Numbered from the stretch's first letter, positions 53,849 through 62,352 are shown. The stretch: DNA of 64,000 nt from Microvirga makkahensis (GCF_009830105.1 NZ_WURB01000010.1:89581-153580), one strand, 5' to 3'. Translations and numbers: made by a program. The notes: generated from the sequence alone by a model not told the origin.

Positions 53849-55393
53849 TCAGGCTGCGCGGGACGCGAATGACCGTGTGATCAGCTCTCGCAGACTGCGC
53901 TCCTCATCGTTCATATCCCGCGAGCGGATCGCGCCGAAAGCGGCGGCCGCAGCCGCCGTCAGCTCCGGCGCATCCTCAAGGCTGTCCGGGCCTTCCAGGC
54001 GGAAGGAGACCGACGAAAGCGGGCCAAAGAGCAGCGCCCGCTCCAGATCCGGCCATTTGCCAAGGTCAGGCTCTACGTTGGCATTCCGGGCAAAGAGCAA
54101 CGCCAACACCTGCATCGGGATGCTCTGAGGGCCTCCGCGCAGAGCACGGCTCCGAGCCAGCCCGGCAGCCAGCACATCGCTACTCGGCGCCGGGATCACG
54201 CCTGCCCAGGTGTAGGCGATCCAGCGCGCCTGCAATTCAAGAACGGGGAAAAACGGTCCGACCTGATCGTAAAGGCCGACGAAGGCGAGTCCTTCAAGCT
54301 CTGGATGGAAAGTATGATCGCATAGGTCGATATGCGTGTCGTCGAGGCCGAGCACTGCTGCCATCTCCGGCGCAAGGAAGGGCAGCGACAGACGATAACC
54401 CGTGCCGAACAGGATCGCATCGAACGCATCCGTGGTTCCATCGGCAAAGCGGACGGAGCGTCCATCGACAGCCTCGATCCACGGCCGGACAGCAATGCGA
54501 CCTTCGGCTACGAGCGGGAGGAAGTTTTGCGATTGCGTGATCCCGGCCGTGAAAACGTTCTCGTCGGGTGTCCTCGCACCGAACTGATCGGGCGATCCGG
54601 CCACGCGCAGCACTGTTGCCTTCAAACCAGCCGCGAGAACATCAGGTGGCAAGACCTCGCCTGCGAGAGCGGCCGCTCGCGTAAACATGACATGGTCGGT
54701 CGGTACCCCGGCCACCAGCTTGGGAAGAATATAGCGCTGCCGCCGATAACACACCGTGACGCTACGGGCGCCGGACAAGGCGATGTCGGACGCAATTTCC
54801 AACGCGCTGATCGAGCAGCCGGCGACTAGCACGTCTTTGCCGCGGTAAGTCTGACCGCTGTCGTACTGGCTGGTGTGGGCAGCCCTAAGAGCCCCCGTGA
54901 AACCATTGAGTCCCGGCACTGCGGGAACCTCAGGGACCACATAGCGGCCTGATGCGACCACCACACGGGCAAAATGCCCAGTCTGGATTTCGCCATCCCG
55001 ACGCGAGCGAAGGAGCCACCCGCCGCCATCGGCCCTTTGAAGCTGCTCAACCCAAGTGCGATTCCGGATGCGGGGCATGAGCCCGAACTGTTGGGCATAG
55101 CGCTCCAGATAGGCGTGGATGTCCTCCCGGCTGGGGTAGACGGGTGATCCCTCCGGATGGTCCAGATCCGAGAAGCGCGTCAGCACGCGGCTGGTGTTCG
55201 TGCGCATGCCGCGCCAGGTGCCGCTCAGGGGTGAGGTCGCGTTCCACTGGCCGCCGAGGTGGTCGGCTGCTTCGAACAGAATGGGCTCGAAGCCATGGCT
55301 CGACAGCCAGCGTGCCGTCACCAGGCCGGCTGGACCGGCACCGATGATGCCGACGGCGTTGGATGGCATCTGACGGGGGGCAGTATCAGTCAT
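53849..55393 (-). CDS. Flavin-containing monooxygenase (FMO/Baeyer-Villiger-like)
   Basis: The 514-residue protein has the FAD motif GAGPAGLVTARWL at residues 17-29, the FMO-like region LNGFTGALRAAHTSQYDSG, the NADPH motif VAGCSISALEIASDIA and the ATG-like FGTGYRLSLPFL. Such enzymes oxygenate soft nucleophiles or ketones. Substrate is unknown. GAGGAG precedes its ATG. It is divergent from the PNPOx-fold and GAF regulator genes, with only 110 bases between. An inverted CCTAA half-site (55408-55412) lies next to its ribosome site. Confidence 0.9.
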   Translation of the reverse strand: MTDTAPRQMPSNAVGIIGAGPAGLVTARWLSSHGFEPILFEAADHLGGQWNATSPLSGTWRGMRTNTSRVLTRFSDLDHPEGSPVYPSREDIHAYLERYAQQFGLMPRIRNRTWVEQLQRADGGGWLLRSRRDGEIQTGHFARVVVASGRYVVPEVPAVPGLNGFTGALRAAHTSQYDSGQTYRGKDVLVAGCSISALEIASDIALSGARSVTVCYRRQRYILPKLVAGVPTDHVMFTRAAALAGEVLPPDVLAAGLKATVLRVAGSPDQFGARTPDENVFTAGITQSQNFLPLVAEGRIAVRPWIEAVDGRSVRFADGTTDAFDAILFGTGYRLSLPFLAPEMAAVLGLDDTHIDLCDHTFHPELEGLAFVGLYDQVGPFFPVLELQARWIAYTWAGVIPAPSSDVLAAGLARSRALRGGPQSIPMQVLALLFARNANVEPDLGKWPDLERALLFGPLSSVSFRLEGPDSLEDAPELTAAAAAAFGAIRSRDMNDEERSLRELITRSFASRAA

Positions 55394-55446
55394 CTCGAGC
55401 TCCTCAGTTAGGGGAGCCGATGAAATATGCCGATCTGCATTCTGTG

Positions 55447-55498
55447 TTTCCTAAATGATTCCTAAGTGCACGGCCTGCTTTCCTAAAAGATTGCTAAG
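55447..55498 (+). promoter_or_regulatory. Four phased CTAA direct repeats between the flavin module genes
   Basis: Two 20-base copies, tttcctaaatgattcctaag (55447-55466) and tttcctaaaagattgctaag (55479-55498), differ at three positions. Each contains two (C/G)CTAA half-sites, giving starts at 55450, 55461, 55482 and 55493, that is 11, 21 and 11 bases apart, all on one helix face. The last copy ends five bases before the ATG of the next gene and overlaps its ribosome site, so a bound regulator would repress. The winged-helix protein two genes on is the natural candidate. Confidence 0.7.
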
Positions 55499-55503
55499 AA
55501 GCT

Positions 55504-56001
55504 ATGCTCGGCTGGAAAGGGGCATCCATCGTGCTGATTCACGAAGAGTTCGCAGCCTTCATGGCCAGCCCTGTGATGATCGTTCTGGGCACTCGCGACG
55601 GCTCGCTGGTGCCGGAGATCGCGCGGGCCGTTGGAGCCGTCGTCCACAGAGAGGAAGGCCGCATCGATCTGATGATTTCTGAGTGGCAATGGCCGCGAAC
55701 GGTGCTCAACGTTCGGGCCAATGGCCAGCTTGCGGTTACCTTTGCCCGCCCTTCGGACTACGTGTCTTATCAGGTGAAGGGGCAGGCTACAGTGGCCCCG
55801 GTCTCAGCTGAACACATCACCCTGGCAGCCGGCTACAGGAAAAGCATGTGCGCGGCTTTGGGGGAACTTGGTCTTGAGAGGCGCATCGTAGCGCCTTGGC
55901 TCATCAATCGAGACCTAGTTGCGCTGCGCCTTACGGTGGAGGAGATCTTTGTACAGACGCCAGGCGCAAAGGCAGGCCAGTTGGTCGAGCGGCAACCATG
56001 A
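55504..56001 (+). CDS. Small PNPOx-like split-barrel flavin protein
   Basis: The 165-residue protein has the FMN-binding split-barrel pattern: FAAFMASPVMIVLGTRDGSLVPEIARAVGAVV at the start, then LNVRANGQLAVTFARPSDYVSYQVKGQATV. It probably binds FMN or a related cofactor (F420 or haem are alternatives). It could be a flavin reductase or sensor partner of the divergent monooxygenase. Its stop overlaps the start of the next gene by four bases (ATGA), so the two are translationally coupled. Confidence 0.78.
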   Translation: MLGWKGASIVLIHEEFAAFMASPVMIVLGTRDGSLVPEIARAVGAVVHREEGRIDLMISEWQWPRTVLNVRANGQLAVTFARPSDYVSYQVKGQATVAPVSAEHITLAAGYRKSMCAALGELGLERRIVAPWLINRDLVALRLTVEEIFVQTPGAKAGQLVERQP

Positions 56002-57338
56002 CGATCAGGCTTCGCGACCTCGTCGCATGTTTCGAGGGTGTCATTCCATCCATCATTGCCACCGCCGCACCCGATGGGACGCCGAACATTTCCTATCTGT
56101 CGCACGTGGTGCTGGTCGACGACGAGCGGGTGGCCCTGTCCAATCAGTTCTTTTCCAAGACAGCCGCGAACGTGCGGGCCAACCCCACCGCCGCCGTGCT
56201 GATTGTCGATCCCCGTGACGGAGCGCAGTACCAGCTCTATGTGGCTTTCGAGCAGACCCTCGACAGCGGCGAACTCTTCGAAGAGATGGCGGCCCAGCTC
56301 CGGGCGACCAGCACCCAGATGGGCCTGGGCGAGGTCATGCGGCTGCGCGGGGTCGACATCTATCGGGTAGAAGCAGTGCATGCCGTCCCCTCGACGAGGC
56401 CGAGACTAAAAGTTCCCTCGCGGGAGGCAGGGCTGCAGCTTATGACCGTCGCTGCGATCACGCGAAAGATTTCGGAGGCGGTCGATGCGGGTTCCATCGT
56501 TGATGCTGTTTTGGATGGGCTGCGCGATAGGTTCAACTTCACCAACGCCATGCTGCTGCTGAAGGACCCGACTGGCGAGCGGCTCTTTACCATCGGCAGC
56601 CGCGGCTACGATCGCAGCGGGATCGGCTCCGAGGTATTGGTGGGCGAGGGCGTGATCGGAACAGCGGCCTCGGAACGTCGGCCTGTTCGGGTCAGTGACA
56701 TGAGCCGGATCCGACGATTCGGCTCTGCGGTTCATGCTTCTTCGTACGAGGAGAACCGCACGCGTACAATCCTGCTTCCAGGAATGCAGGATACCATGAG
56801 CCAAGTCGCGCTGCCGATGATCGCGCATGGCAGCTTGCGTGGCGTGCTGTTCCTGGAGAGCTCCCGGCGGCTCGCCTTCACCAAAGAGGATGAAGTGGCA
56901 CTCGTGGTCGTGGCGACGCAAGCCGCCGCAGCTCTCGCGCTCGCCGAGACCGAAGCTGGTGAGGGACAGCCGAGTGAACCGACCGTGGCGGCTGAGCCTG
57001 TCATGGCAGGGCGACAGTTCCGCGTCGTCCATTATGCTTATGATGACAGCATCTTCATCGAAAACGAGTATCTGATCAAAGGTGTGCCTGGTCGGCTGCT
57101 GGTTCATCTGCTCCGCATCTACCTCCGTGAGGGACGGACGGAGTTTACGAACCGTGAAATCCGGCTCTCAGAAGAATTGCGCTTGCCGGACATCAAGGAC
57201 AATCTCGAAACACGATTGCTTCTGCTCCGCCGTCGGCTCGAGGAGAAGGCCGTGCCCATACAATTGCTACGAGTTGGCCGTGGCCGGATCCGTCTGGAGG
57301 TCGCCGGATCCGCAGTATTGGAAGAGGCCGCTGACTAG
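55998..57338 (+). CDS. Three-domain regulator: PNPOx-like, GAF and C-terminal winged-helix domains
   Basis: The 446-residue protein joins an N-terminal PNPOx-like split barrel (about 1-135: IIATAAPDGTPNISYLSHVV, then LSNQFFSKTAANVRANPTA), a GAF domain (about 150-315: FTNAMLLLKDPTGERLF, VLVGEGVIGTAASERRPV) and a C-terminal region (about 335-440: GVPGRLLVHLLRIYLREG, LETRLLLLRRRLEEK, VGRGRIRL) that looks like a winged helix. I infer a flavin- or redox-sensing transcription factor acting on the repeats at 55447-55498. The ATG at 55998 overlaps the preceding stop. Its TAG stop is where an IS630 remnant has inserted. Confidence 0.8.
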   Translation: MTIRLRDLVACFEGVIPSIIATAAPDGTPNISYLSHVVLVDDERVALSNQFFSKTAANVRANPTAAVLIVDPRDGAQYQLYVAFEQTLDSGELFEEMAAQLRATSTQMGLGEVMRLRGVDIYRVEAVHAVPSTRPRLKVPSREAGLQLMTVAAITRKISEAVDAGSIVDAVLDGLRDRFNFTNAMLLLKDPTGERLFTIGSRGYDRSGIGSEVLVGEGVIGTAASERRPVRVSDMSRIRRFGSAVHASSYEENRTRTILLPGMQDTMSQVALPMIAHGSLRGVLFLESSRRLAFTKEDEVALVVVATQAAAALALAETEAGEGQPSEPTVAAEPVMAGRQFRVVHYAYDDSIFIENEYLIKGVPGRLLVHLLRIYLREGRTEFTNREIRLSEELRLPDIKDNLETRLLLLRRRLEEKAVPIQLLRVGRGRIRLEVAGSAVLEEAAD

Positions 57339-57988
57339 AGCGGTTTCGACTTGGACGGGCTCACATCCGCTATTCCTGAGGCGGTTCCGGCACTCCTCCG
57401 CTGGAAAGCTGTCGAGCATTTCTCCGATGGTCTCCCAGAACGCCTCCTCGTCGCGTGGCCCGAGGTGCGCAGAAGCGGCTTGAGCTTGGAAAAGAGCTGT
57501 TCCATCGGGTTAGGATCGGGACTGTAGGGCGGCAGATGCAGCAAGCTGGCTCCGACCGCTCGGATCGCCTTTTCTATGCGTCAGGTCCATGCGCTTGAGC
57601 ATGAGATGAATGGTCGAGAGGGCCTGCACCTCGATCCCGCGGGCGCGCAGTTCAGTTTGGATCTCGGCGAGCGTGATGCCGGACTAGGCGTCCACCGGGG
57701 ATCGCAGCAGATCCTGATGTGGCTCATGCACCGGGCGACGGTGGCCGCCGATCCGCTCAGGCATTACTGAGCCGGTCTCGCGCAGCCGCCGCATCAGCCT
57801 CACGGCGGTCGAGGGACTCACCTCGGTGCGGGCGGCAGCCTGGCGGATCGAATTGCCGTTCTCAACCGCCCGCACGATGCGCCGGCGCAGATCCTGAGAC
57901 AATGGGGTGGTCATGGCGAACCTCTGTGCTCACGCCCGTGACCGCCATCGAGTCAGATCTTCCGATTCTGTTCAACCCCAAACCGCTC
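57338..57988 (-). mobile_element. IS630 family element with internal deletion
   Basis: Ends are inverted: ctagagcggttt at 57335-57346 and aaaccgctctag at 57980-57991. Both ends are flanked by TA (57336-57337 and 57989-57990), the IS630 target duplication. The element is only about 650 bases, against roughly 1 kb or more for complete members, because the middle of the transposase is missing. It cannot move on its own. Confidence 0.85.
57347..57914 (-). pseudogene. IS630 transposase remnant
   Basis: The N-terminal helix-turn-helix begins MTTPLSQDLRRRIVRAVENG and continues to HRRPVHEPHQDLLRSPVDA, where a TAG stop interrupts the frame. After it SGITLAEIQTELRARGIEV continues in frame. The catalytic core between MDLTH and AIRAVGASLL is deleted, and LHLPPYSPDPNPMEQLFSKLKP follows in a shifted frame and holds the last DDE residue. 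It is non-functional through a nonsense codon, a deletion and a frameshift. Confidence 0.88.
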
Positions 57989-58151
57989 TAGGGGGTGTTG
58001 GTGAGTGGACGAGTTCAAATGAGCATTTGAGGCCGTACTGAGAGCCCCAAGGTGTGGTTGTCCGAGGGGTCTGCCTTGATTCTTCCCAACCAGCCATGCT
58101 TGAGAACTCAATCGAATGGGAGGCGTTCAGCGCTTGCTGCACGGGGGCAGG

Positions 58152-59099
58152 ATGGATTGGCGGCGACTCGATTTGAATCTCCTCAAAGTGCTCGGGATCA
58201 TGCTCGAGGAGCGCAGTGTCAACCGAACTGCGGAGAGACTGTTCATAACACCGTCCGCCGTGAGCCACGCTCTATCTCGGTTAAGGGGAGCGTTCGCGGA
58301 TCCGCTTTTTGTGCGTACACCAGGGGGCATGATCCCAACCGCTCGGGCAAGAGCGCTTGAACGCCCACTGTCCTTGCTGATCTCATCCCTCAATGGACCT
58401 GAACAGGGGGAGCATGACACCTTTGAACCTAGCCGCACCCGGCGCGCGCTCAGGATTGCTGCGCCGGGTGCGCTTGAACCCACACTGATTCCTGCGGTCA
58501 TGGGACTGGTACGGTCTAGGGCGCCTCAATGGTCTCTGACGGTCGAAACATTCGAACGTAGAAGCTATGAGGTCGATCTTAAGAGCGGACGTCTTGACTT
58601 TGTCTTGTCGGTTGGCGGTCATACTCCTATCGGAGTGGAGATTGCGCCAACCTTGCTTTGGCAAGACGAACTCGTCGCCGTAGCCGGCCGCAAGTCGGCT
58701 CTTTATGATGGCCCCGATACAGTTTCTCTGAACTTGTACCTCGCGCAACCCCAAGTTTATCCTGTTCCTTGGCCGGTAACGCAAAATTATCTTGACGTCT
58801 CACTTGCACGGAGTGGACGATTTCGGACATTTTCGCTCTCTGTTCCGAGCTATGCCGGTTTAGGGCAGGTCCTCGAAACGAGCGATCTCATCGCCTCAAT
58901 GCCCGACCGGACTGCTGCTGCGATTGTGAGAGGCTCGCCTACGCTGCGCATCATTCGAATTGAGCCGCAACTCCGATCGGATCTGACTCTCCTCTGCTCG
59001 GTGAGAGATCAGAAGGAACCAGCACTGAATTGGGCAAAGGGCATCATTCAGGAGGCAGCCTCGTTGGTCCCGAGAGGCATCCCAGAGACCTCTACCTGA
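58152..59099 (+). CDS. LysR family transcriptional regulator (NodD-like subgroup)
   Basis: The 315-residue protein has a LysR winged helix at the N-terminus (DLNLLKVLGIMLEERSVNRTAERLFITPSAVSHALSRLR) and a periplasmic-binding-protein-like effector domain. The ATG at 58152 follows a GGGGGCAGG stretch. A Met 12 codons upstream is an alternative. It precedes the class D beta-lactamase by 231 bases on the same strand, the layout of many regulator/beta-lactamase pairs, although those are usually divergent. Base composition is AT-richer than the core genes. Confidence 0.88.
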   Translation: MDWRRLDLNLLKVLGIMLEERSVNRTAERLFITPSAVSHALSRLRGAFADPLFVRTPGGMIPTARARALERPLSLLISSLNGPEQGEHDTFEPSRTRRALRIAAPGALEPTLIPAVMGLVRSRAPQWSLTVETFERRSYEVDLKSGRLDFVLSVGGHTPIGVEIAPTLLWQDELVAVAGRKSALYDGPDTVSLNLYLAQPQVYPVPWPVTQNYLDVSLARSGRFRTFSLSVPSYAGLGQVLETSDLIASMPDRTAAAIVRGSPTLRIIRIEPQLRSDLTLLCSVRDQKEPALNWAKGIIQEAASLVPRGIPETST

Positions 59100-59330
59100 T
59101 ACATCCCGCTGAAGTTCGCACTGAGGTGAAGTATCCTTCACGGAGGCTACAGGGTACTCCGAGCCCCTTTACGTCAAGATCGCGGGTCCGCCGGCGCCGA
59201 ATCTGAATGTTGTTCATGATGCCCTGACAATAAGTCAGTTGGCTCAGTATCCCCCTCAGCGCTATGGCGATACCTGGAACGCAGATCTGGCGTCTCCATA
59301 GCGGCACCTGGCACGATCGAAGGAGGATAA

Positions 59331-60233
59331 ATGTCTAAGGCTCTAAGAGGCATATTGCGCCAGCTTGATGCTCTCATGTTCACTAGGCGAATTCTCTCCG
59401 CCTGCATGATCGCAGCTGCGCCAGCAGCAGCATATTCGCAGCCCAGACTTCACGAGCTCTCAAGTGAGCCTTTCCGAGCGGAAGTTGCTGATCGACACGT
59501 CACCTTCTACGCCGTTGATAGTGAGGCTGGAGTACAATACGCATTCAACCCCAAGGACATTGACGAGCGGCATCCTCCATTCTCCTCATTCAAGATCCCA
59601 AACCTGATGATCGCACTGGAGACTGGGGTCGCATCAAATCTCAATCATGTGCGCAAGTGGGACCAGAATCGACGTCCTGCCGCCGAGTACTGGCCCGTGG
59701 ATTGGAGACAGGACCAAACACTCGGTTCTGCATTCATGCGTTCAGCTGCATGGTACTTCCAGGACCTTGCTCTAGAAATCGGAGCCAAACGTTACCGAGA
59801 GTATCTCCAGCGATTCCGTTACGGCAATGCCAATGTCCCAGAGGGCAGTGACACGTTTTGGCTCGACGATCCTGACGCAGCCCGTCGGCTGTTAATCTCA
59901 CCTCGAGAGCAGGTAGCGTTCATCAAGAATGCAATCGAGGGTCAGTTTGAGCTGCGGACAGATACGCTCACTGCTTTCAAGAAGGTGGCAGAGCTGCAGA
60001 ATGAGGGTGGCTATAAACTATATGGAAAGACCGGCTCAGGACCGGTTCAAGCTGGCAACCTTGATGGTGCGTTTCAGGGCTGGTTGGTGGGGCTTGTAGA
60101 GAGGCCTCAGAAAAAACCCGTGTTCTATGCCCTGTATGCTCGTGGCCCGGGCTATTCATCTATTCTCAAGTTTCGACGGGATTTCGCCGAGACTCTACTT
60201 AAGGAAATCGGCGCTCTTCCTGTTAACTGGTAG
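59331..60233 (+). CDS. Class D (OXA-like) beta-lactamase
   Basis: The 300-residue protein has a signal peptide-like segment (ILSACMIAAAPAAAYSQ after a longer N-terminus) and all class D landmarks: the active-site SxxK as SSFKIPN, the SxV position as SAAWYFQ, YGN in RFRYGNANV, KTG in YGKTGSG and WLVG. The Val of SxV is Ala here, which may affect the carbamylated lysine pocket. GGAGGATAA precedes the ATG; the internal Met16 would start at the signal peptide. A sampled 60-base line is about 53 percent GC, lower than the surroundings, suggesting transfer. Penicillin hydrolysis is inferred, not shown. Confidence 0.88.
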   Translation: MSKALRGILRQLDALMFTRRILSACMIAAAPAAAYSQPRLHELSSEPFRAEVADRHVTFYAVDSEAGVQYAFNPKDIDERHPPFSSFKIPNLMIALETGVASNLNHVRKWDQNRRPAAEYWPVDWRQDQTLGSAFMRSAAWYFQDLALEIGAKRYREYLQRFRYGNANVPEGSDTFWLDDPDAARRLLISPREQVAFIKNAIEGQFELRTDTLTAFKKVAELQNEGGYKLYGKTGSGPVQAGNLDGAFQGWLVGLVERPQKKPVFYALYARGPGYSSILKFRRDFAETLLKEIGALPVNW

Positions 60234-60675
60234 GCTAGATTGGAGTTTCTCGATCCAAGTACCTGTCATGAAGCAGGCACCTTAGGAGCTGGACTCAGGT
60301 TGCGCCTATTCCATCCTTGGGTCCAAGCGCCGTTCGAGGCTCCAGAAGACCCGGCCCTTTCTCGGTAACATCAGAGCTCCGAACAGCTCTGTGGAGCTCT
60401 GGAACCGATATGCAGCATTCCCCTATTGGGATTTTGAACATTGCTGTTTCGGATCTGGGCCGTAATGGAGCGGTATCACCATGTAATGGGGCTCGTTCGA
60501 CAACCCTGAATGATCGGGTTGAAACTCAGTGAGTTCAGCTTAAACGGCGCACACTCTCGCATACGGCAAAAGGCATGATCCTGTGGCGGAACATGCCCCT
60601 CTCAATGGGTTAGAAGGCCTTCATTGTATTTCACCTGGTCCTCTCGGCACCCGTCCTGTTTATCGAGGCTTTCGG
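60234..60675. other. Gene-free stretch downstream of the beta-lactamase
   Basis: About 440 bases without a supported gene. Only short chance frames occur. The stretch remains AT-richer than the core and shows no terminator-like hairpin with a T tract that I could find. It probably belongs to the same acquired segment. Confidence 0.5.
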
Positions 60676-61440
60676 TTACGGATCTCGCGCCGTTTGCACT
60701 GCGATGCCAAGTCGGCGGTAAGGTTCGATCAGATAGTCCGGCAGTCCATCCTCCACGACTAGCGTGCTGATCTCGGTGATCGGGGCAATGACATAAGGCG
60801 AGGCAGCGCCAAGTTTCTCGTGAGAGGCAAGCACGACCGTCTCGGCGGCGTGGCGGCACACCGCTCGCTTGACAGCCGCCTCCTCCCAATCGCCGGTGGT
60901 CAGGCCAACTTCGGCATGAACTCCCGTAACTCCCATGAAGAAAGTATCGACCCGCACCTGTGCAATCGCCGCGAAAGTGGCGGCTCCGACCGCCACGACA
61001 GAATGCTTGAACAAACGTCCTCCAATCAGTACCACCTCAACGGTCGGATGCTCGGCCAGCACGACCGCAACGCTAGGGCTGTGTGTTACGACAGTAGCCT
61101 TGAGATCCGACGCCAAATTGCGGGCGACCTGGACAGCGGTCGTGCCTCCATCGAGAAAGACGACTTGACCAGGCTGGATCATCCGGGCGGCGGCGCGACC
61201 GATCGCGGCTTTGGCTCCCGGCGCAACCCCTTGCCGTCCCGAAAAGTCGGCGAGAGCCGGTGAAGCCGGAAGCGCGCCACCGTGCACGCGCTGAAGCAAG
61301 CCTTCCGCCGCCAGCTCACGCAAGTCGCGCCGGATCGTGTCCTCCGATAGACCGAGCTCCTGACTGAGGGTCTTTGCAATAATCCGGCCGTCGCGCCTCA
61401 GCACCTCAAGAATGTGCGCCTTGCGTTGCTGGGTGAGCAT
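60676..61440 (-). CDS. DeoR/GlpR family transcriptional regulator
   Basis: The 254-residue repressor has an N-terminal winged helix (MLTQQRKAHILEVLRRDGRI, then LGLSEDTIRRDLRELAAEGL and VHGGALP) and a DeoRC sugar-phosphate sensor domain (VFLDGGTTAVQVARNL; GVTGVHAEVGLTTGDWEEAAVKR). AGGAG lies five bases before the ATG at 61440; a GTG two codons earlier is less likely. It is divergent from the NudK-like gene across phased repeats that it probably binds. Confidence 0.9.
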   Translation of the reverse strand: MLTQQRKAHILEVLRRDGRIIAKTLSQELGLSEDTIRRDLRELAAEGLLQRVHGGALPASPALADFSGRQGVAPGAKAAIGRAAARMIQPGQVVFLDGGTTAVQVARNLASDLKATVVTHSPSVAVVLAEHPTVEVVLIGGRLFKHSVVAVGAATFAAIAQVRVDTFFMGVTGVHAEVGLTTGDWEEAAVKRAVCRHAAETVVLASHEKLGAASPYVIAPITEISTLVVEDGLPDYLIEPYRRLGIAVQTARDP

Positions 61441-61452
61441 GGTCACTCCTTT

Positions 61453-61494
61453 TGCACGTTTATACTTGACTTTGCACGTTTATGCACGTTTTAT
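61453..61494 (+). promoter_or_regulatory. Three phased TGCACGTTT repeats overlapping a promoter between deoR and nudK-like genes
   Basis: Direct repeats of tgcacgttt start at 61453, 61473 and 61483, 20 and 10 bases apart, matching helical turns. A -35-like TTGACT (61466-61471) and -10-like TTTTAT (61489-61494) have 17 bases between and read towards the NudK-like gene, so the repeats overlap that promoter. DeoR-family repressors bind direct repeats, so self- and neighbour-repression by the divergent DeoR protein is likely. Confidence 0.65.
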
Positions 61495-61546
61495 TCTCAA
61501 CGACGGTTTTACCCCAAGCCCTCCTAGCACTCCCAGGACACCTTCA

Positions 61547-62131
61547 ATGACCGTTGCCGACCGTGTGCAAATTCACGATGTGCAGATCCTGTCCGACGAC
61601 TGGTACGTGCTCAAGAAGACCACCTTCTCGTATCGGCGCGGCGATGGCACATGGCAAACGATGACCCGCGAGAGCTACGACCGCGGAAACGGGGCCACCA
61701 TCCTCCTTTATAATCTTGATCGCCGCACGGTCGTCCTGACCCGGCAGTTTCGCTTTCCCACTTATGTCGACGGCTATCGGGATCTTCTGATTGAGGCGCC
61801 GGCCGGGCTCCTCGACAGGGTCACTCCTGAGGAGCGCATCCGGGCTGAAACGGAGGAAGAAACCGGCTACAGGATCACGGACGTGCAGAAGATCTTCGAA
61901 GCCTACATGAGCCCGGGTTCCGTAACCGAGCGGCTTTACTTCTTTGTCGCCCGCTACGATGCCGCTGCCCGGATATCGCCCGGAGGAGGCAACTTGGCCG
62001 AGGGCGAGGATATTGAGGTGATGGAACTAGACATTGGGGAAGCGCTCGCCATGATCGGAACAGGTGCGATCAGGGACGGCAAGACCATCATGCTGCTCCA
62101 GTACGCTGCGCTCAATCTGTTTCGCTGTTGA
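61547..62131 (+). CDS. NUDIX hydrolase, NudK-like (GDP-mannose pyrophosphatase family)
   Basis: The 194-residue protein resembles NudK from end to end (TRQFRFPTYVDGYRDLLIEAPAG, the modified Nudix box AGLLDRVTPEERIRAETEEETGY, YMSPGSVTERLYFFVA, GEDIEVMELDIGEAL, IRDGKTIMLLQYA). In the box the first Glu is Thr and the Arg-Glu pair is Ala-Glu, so metal binding may differ from canonical. It hydrolyses nucleoside diphosphate sugars such as GDP-mannose. The ATG at 61547 follows AGGA. It is divergent from the DeoR regulator. Confidence 0.88.
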   Translation: MTVADRVQIHDVQILSDDWYVLKKTTFSYRRGDGTWQTMTRESYDRGNGATILLYNLDRRTVVLTRQFRFPTYVDGYRDLLIEAPAGLLDRVTPEERIRAETEEETGYRITDVQKIFEAYMSPGSVTERLYFFVARYDAAARISPGGGNLAEGEDIEVMELDIGEALAMIGTGAIRDGKTIMLLQYAALNLFRC

Positions 62132-62352
62132 TCAACGGTGCGTGCAGAAGCGGCGCTAGTTCCGAATTGGAGCGCCACTAGCTGCTCCGAAGCCTTGAGA
62201 TGCGCGATGGGCCGGAGGCCAACCGACGCAGTTTATCTGCCAACACTGTCACTGAATTCGGGGATTGCCCGAAGCTGCGAGCCTGCAACGCGAATGCCAG
62301 CCGGATTCGCTTAAGCCAACATGGTCTAGACTTGAAAAGGAGGTACGTTCCG

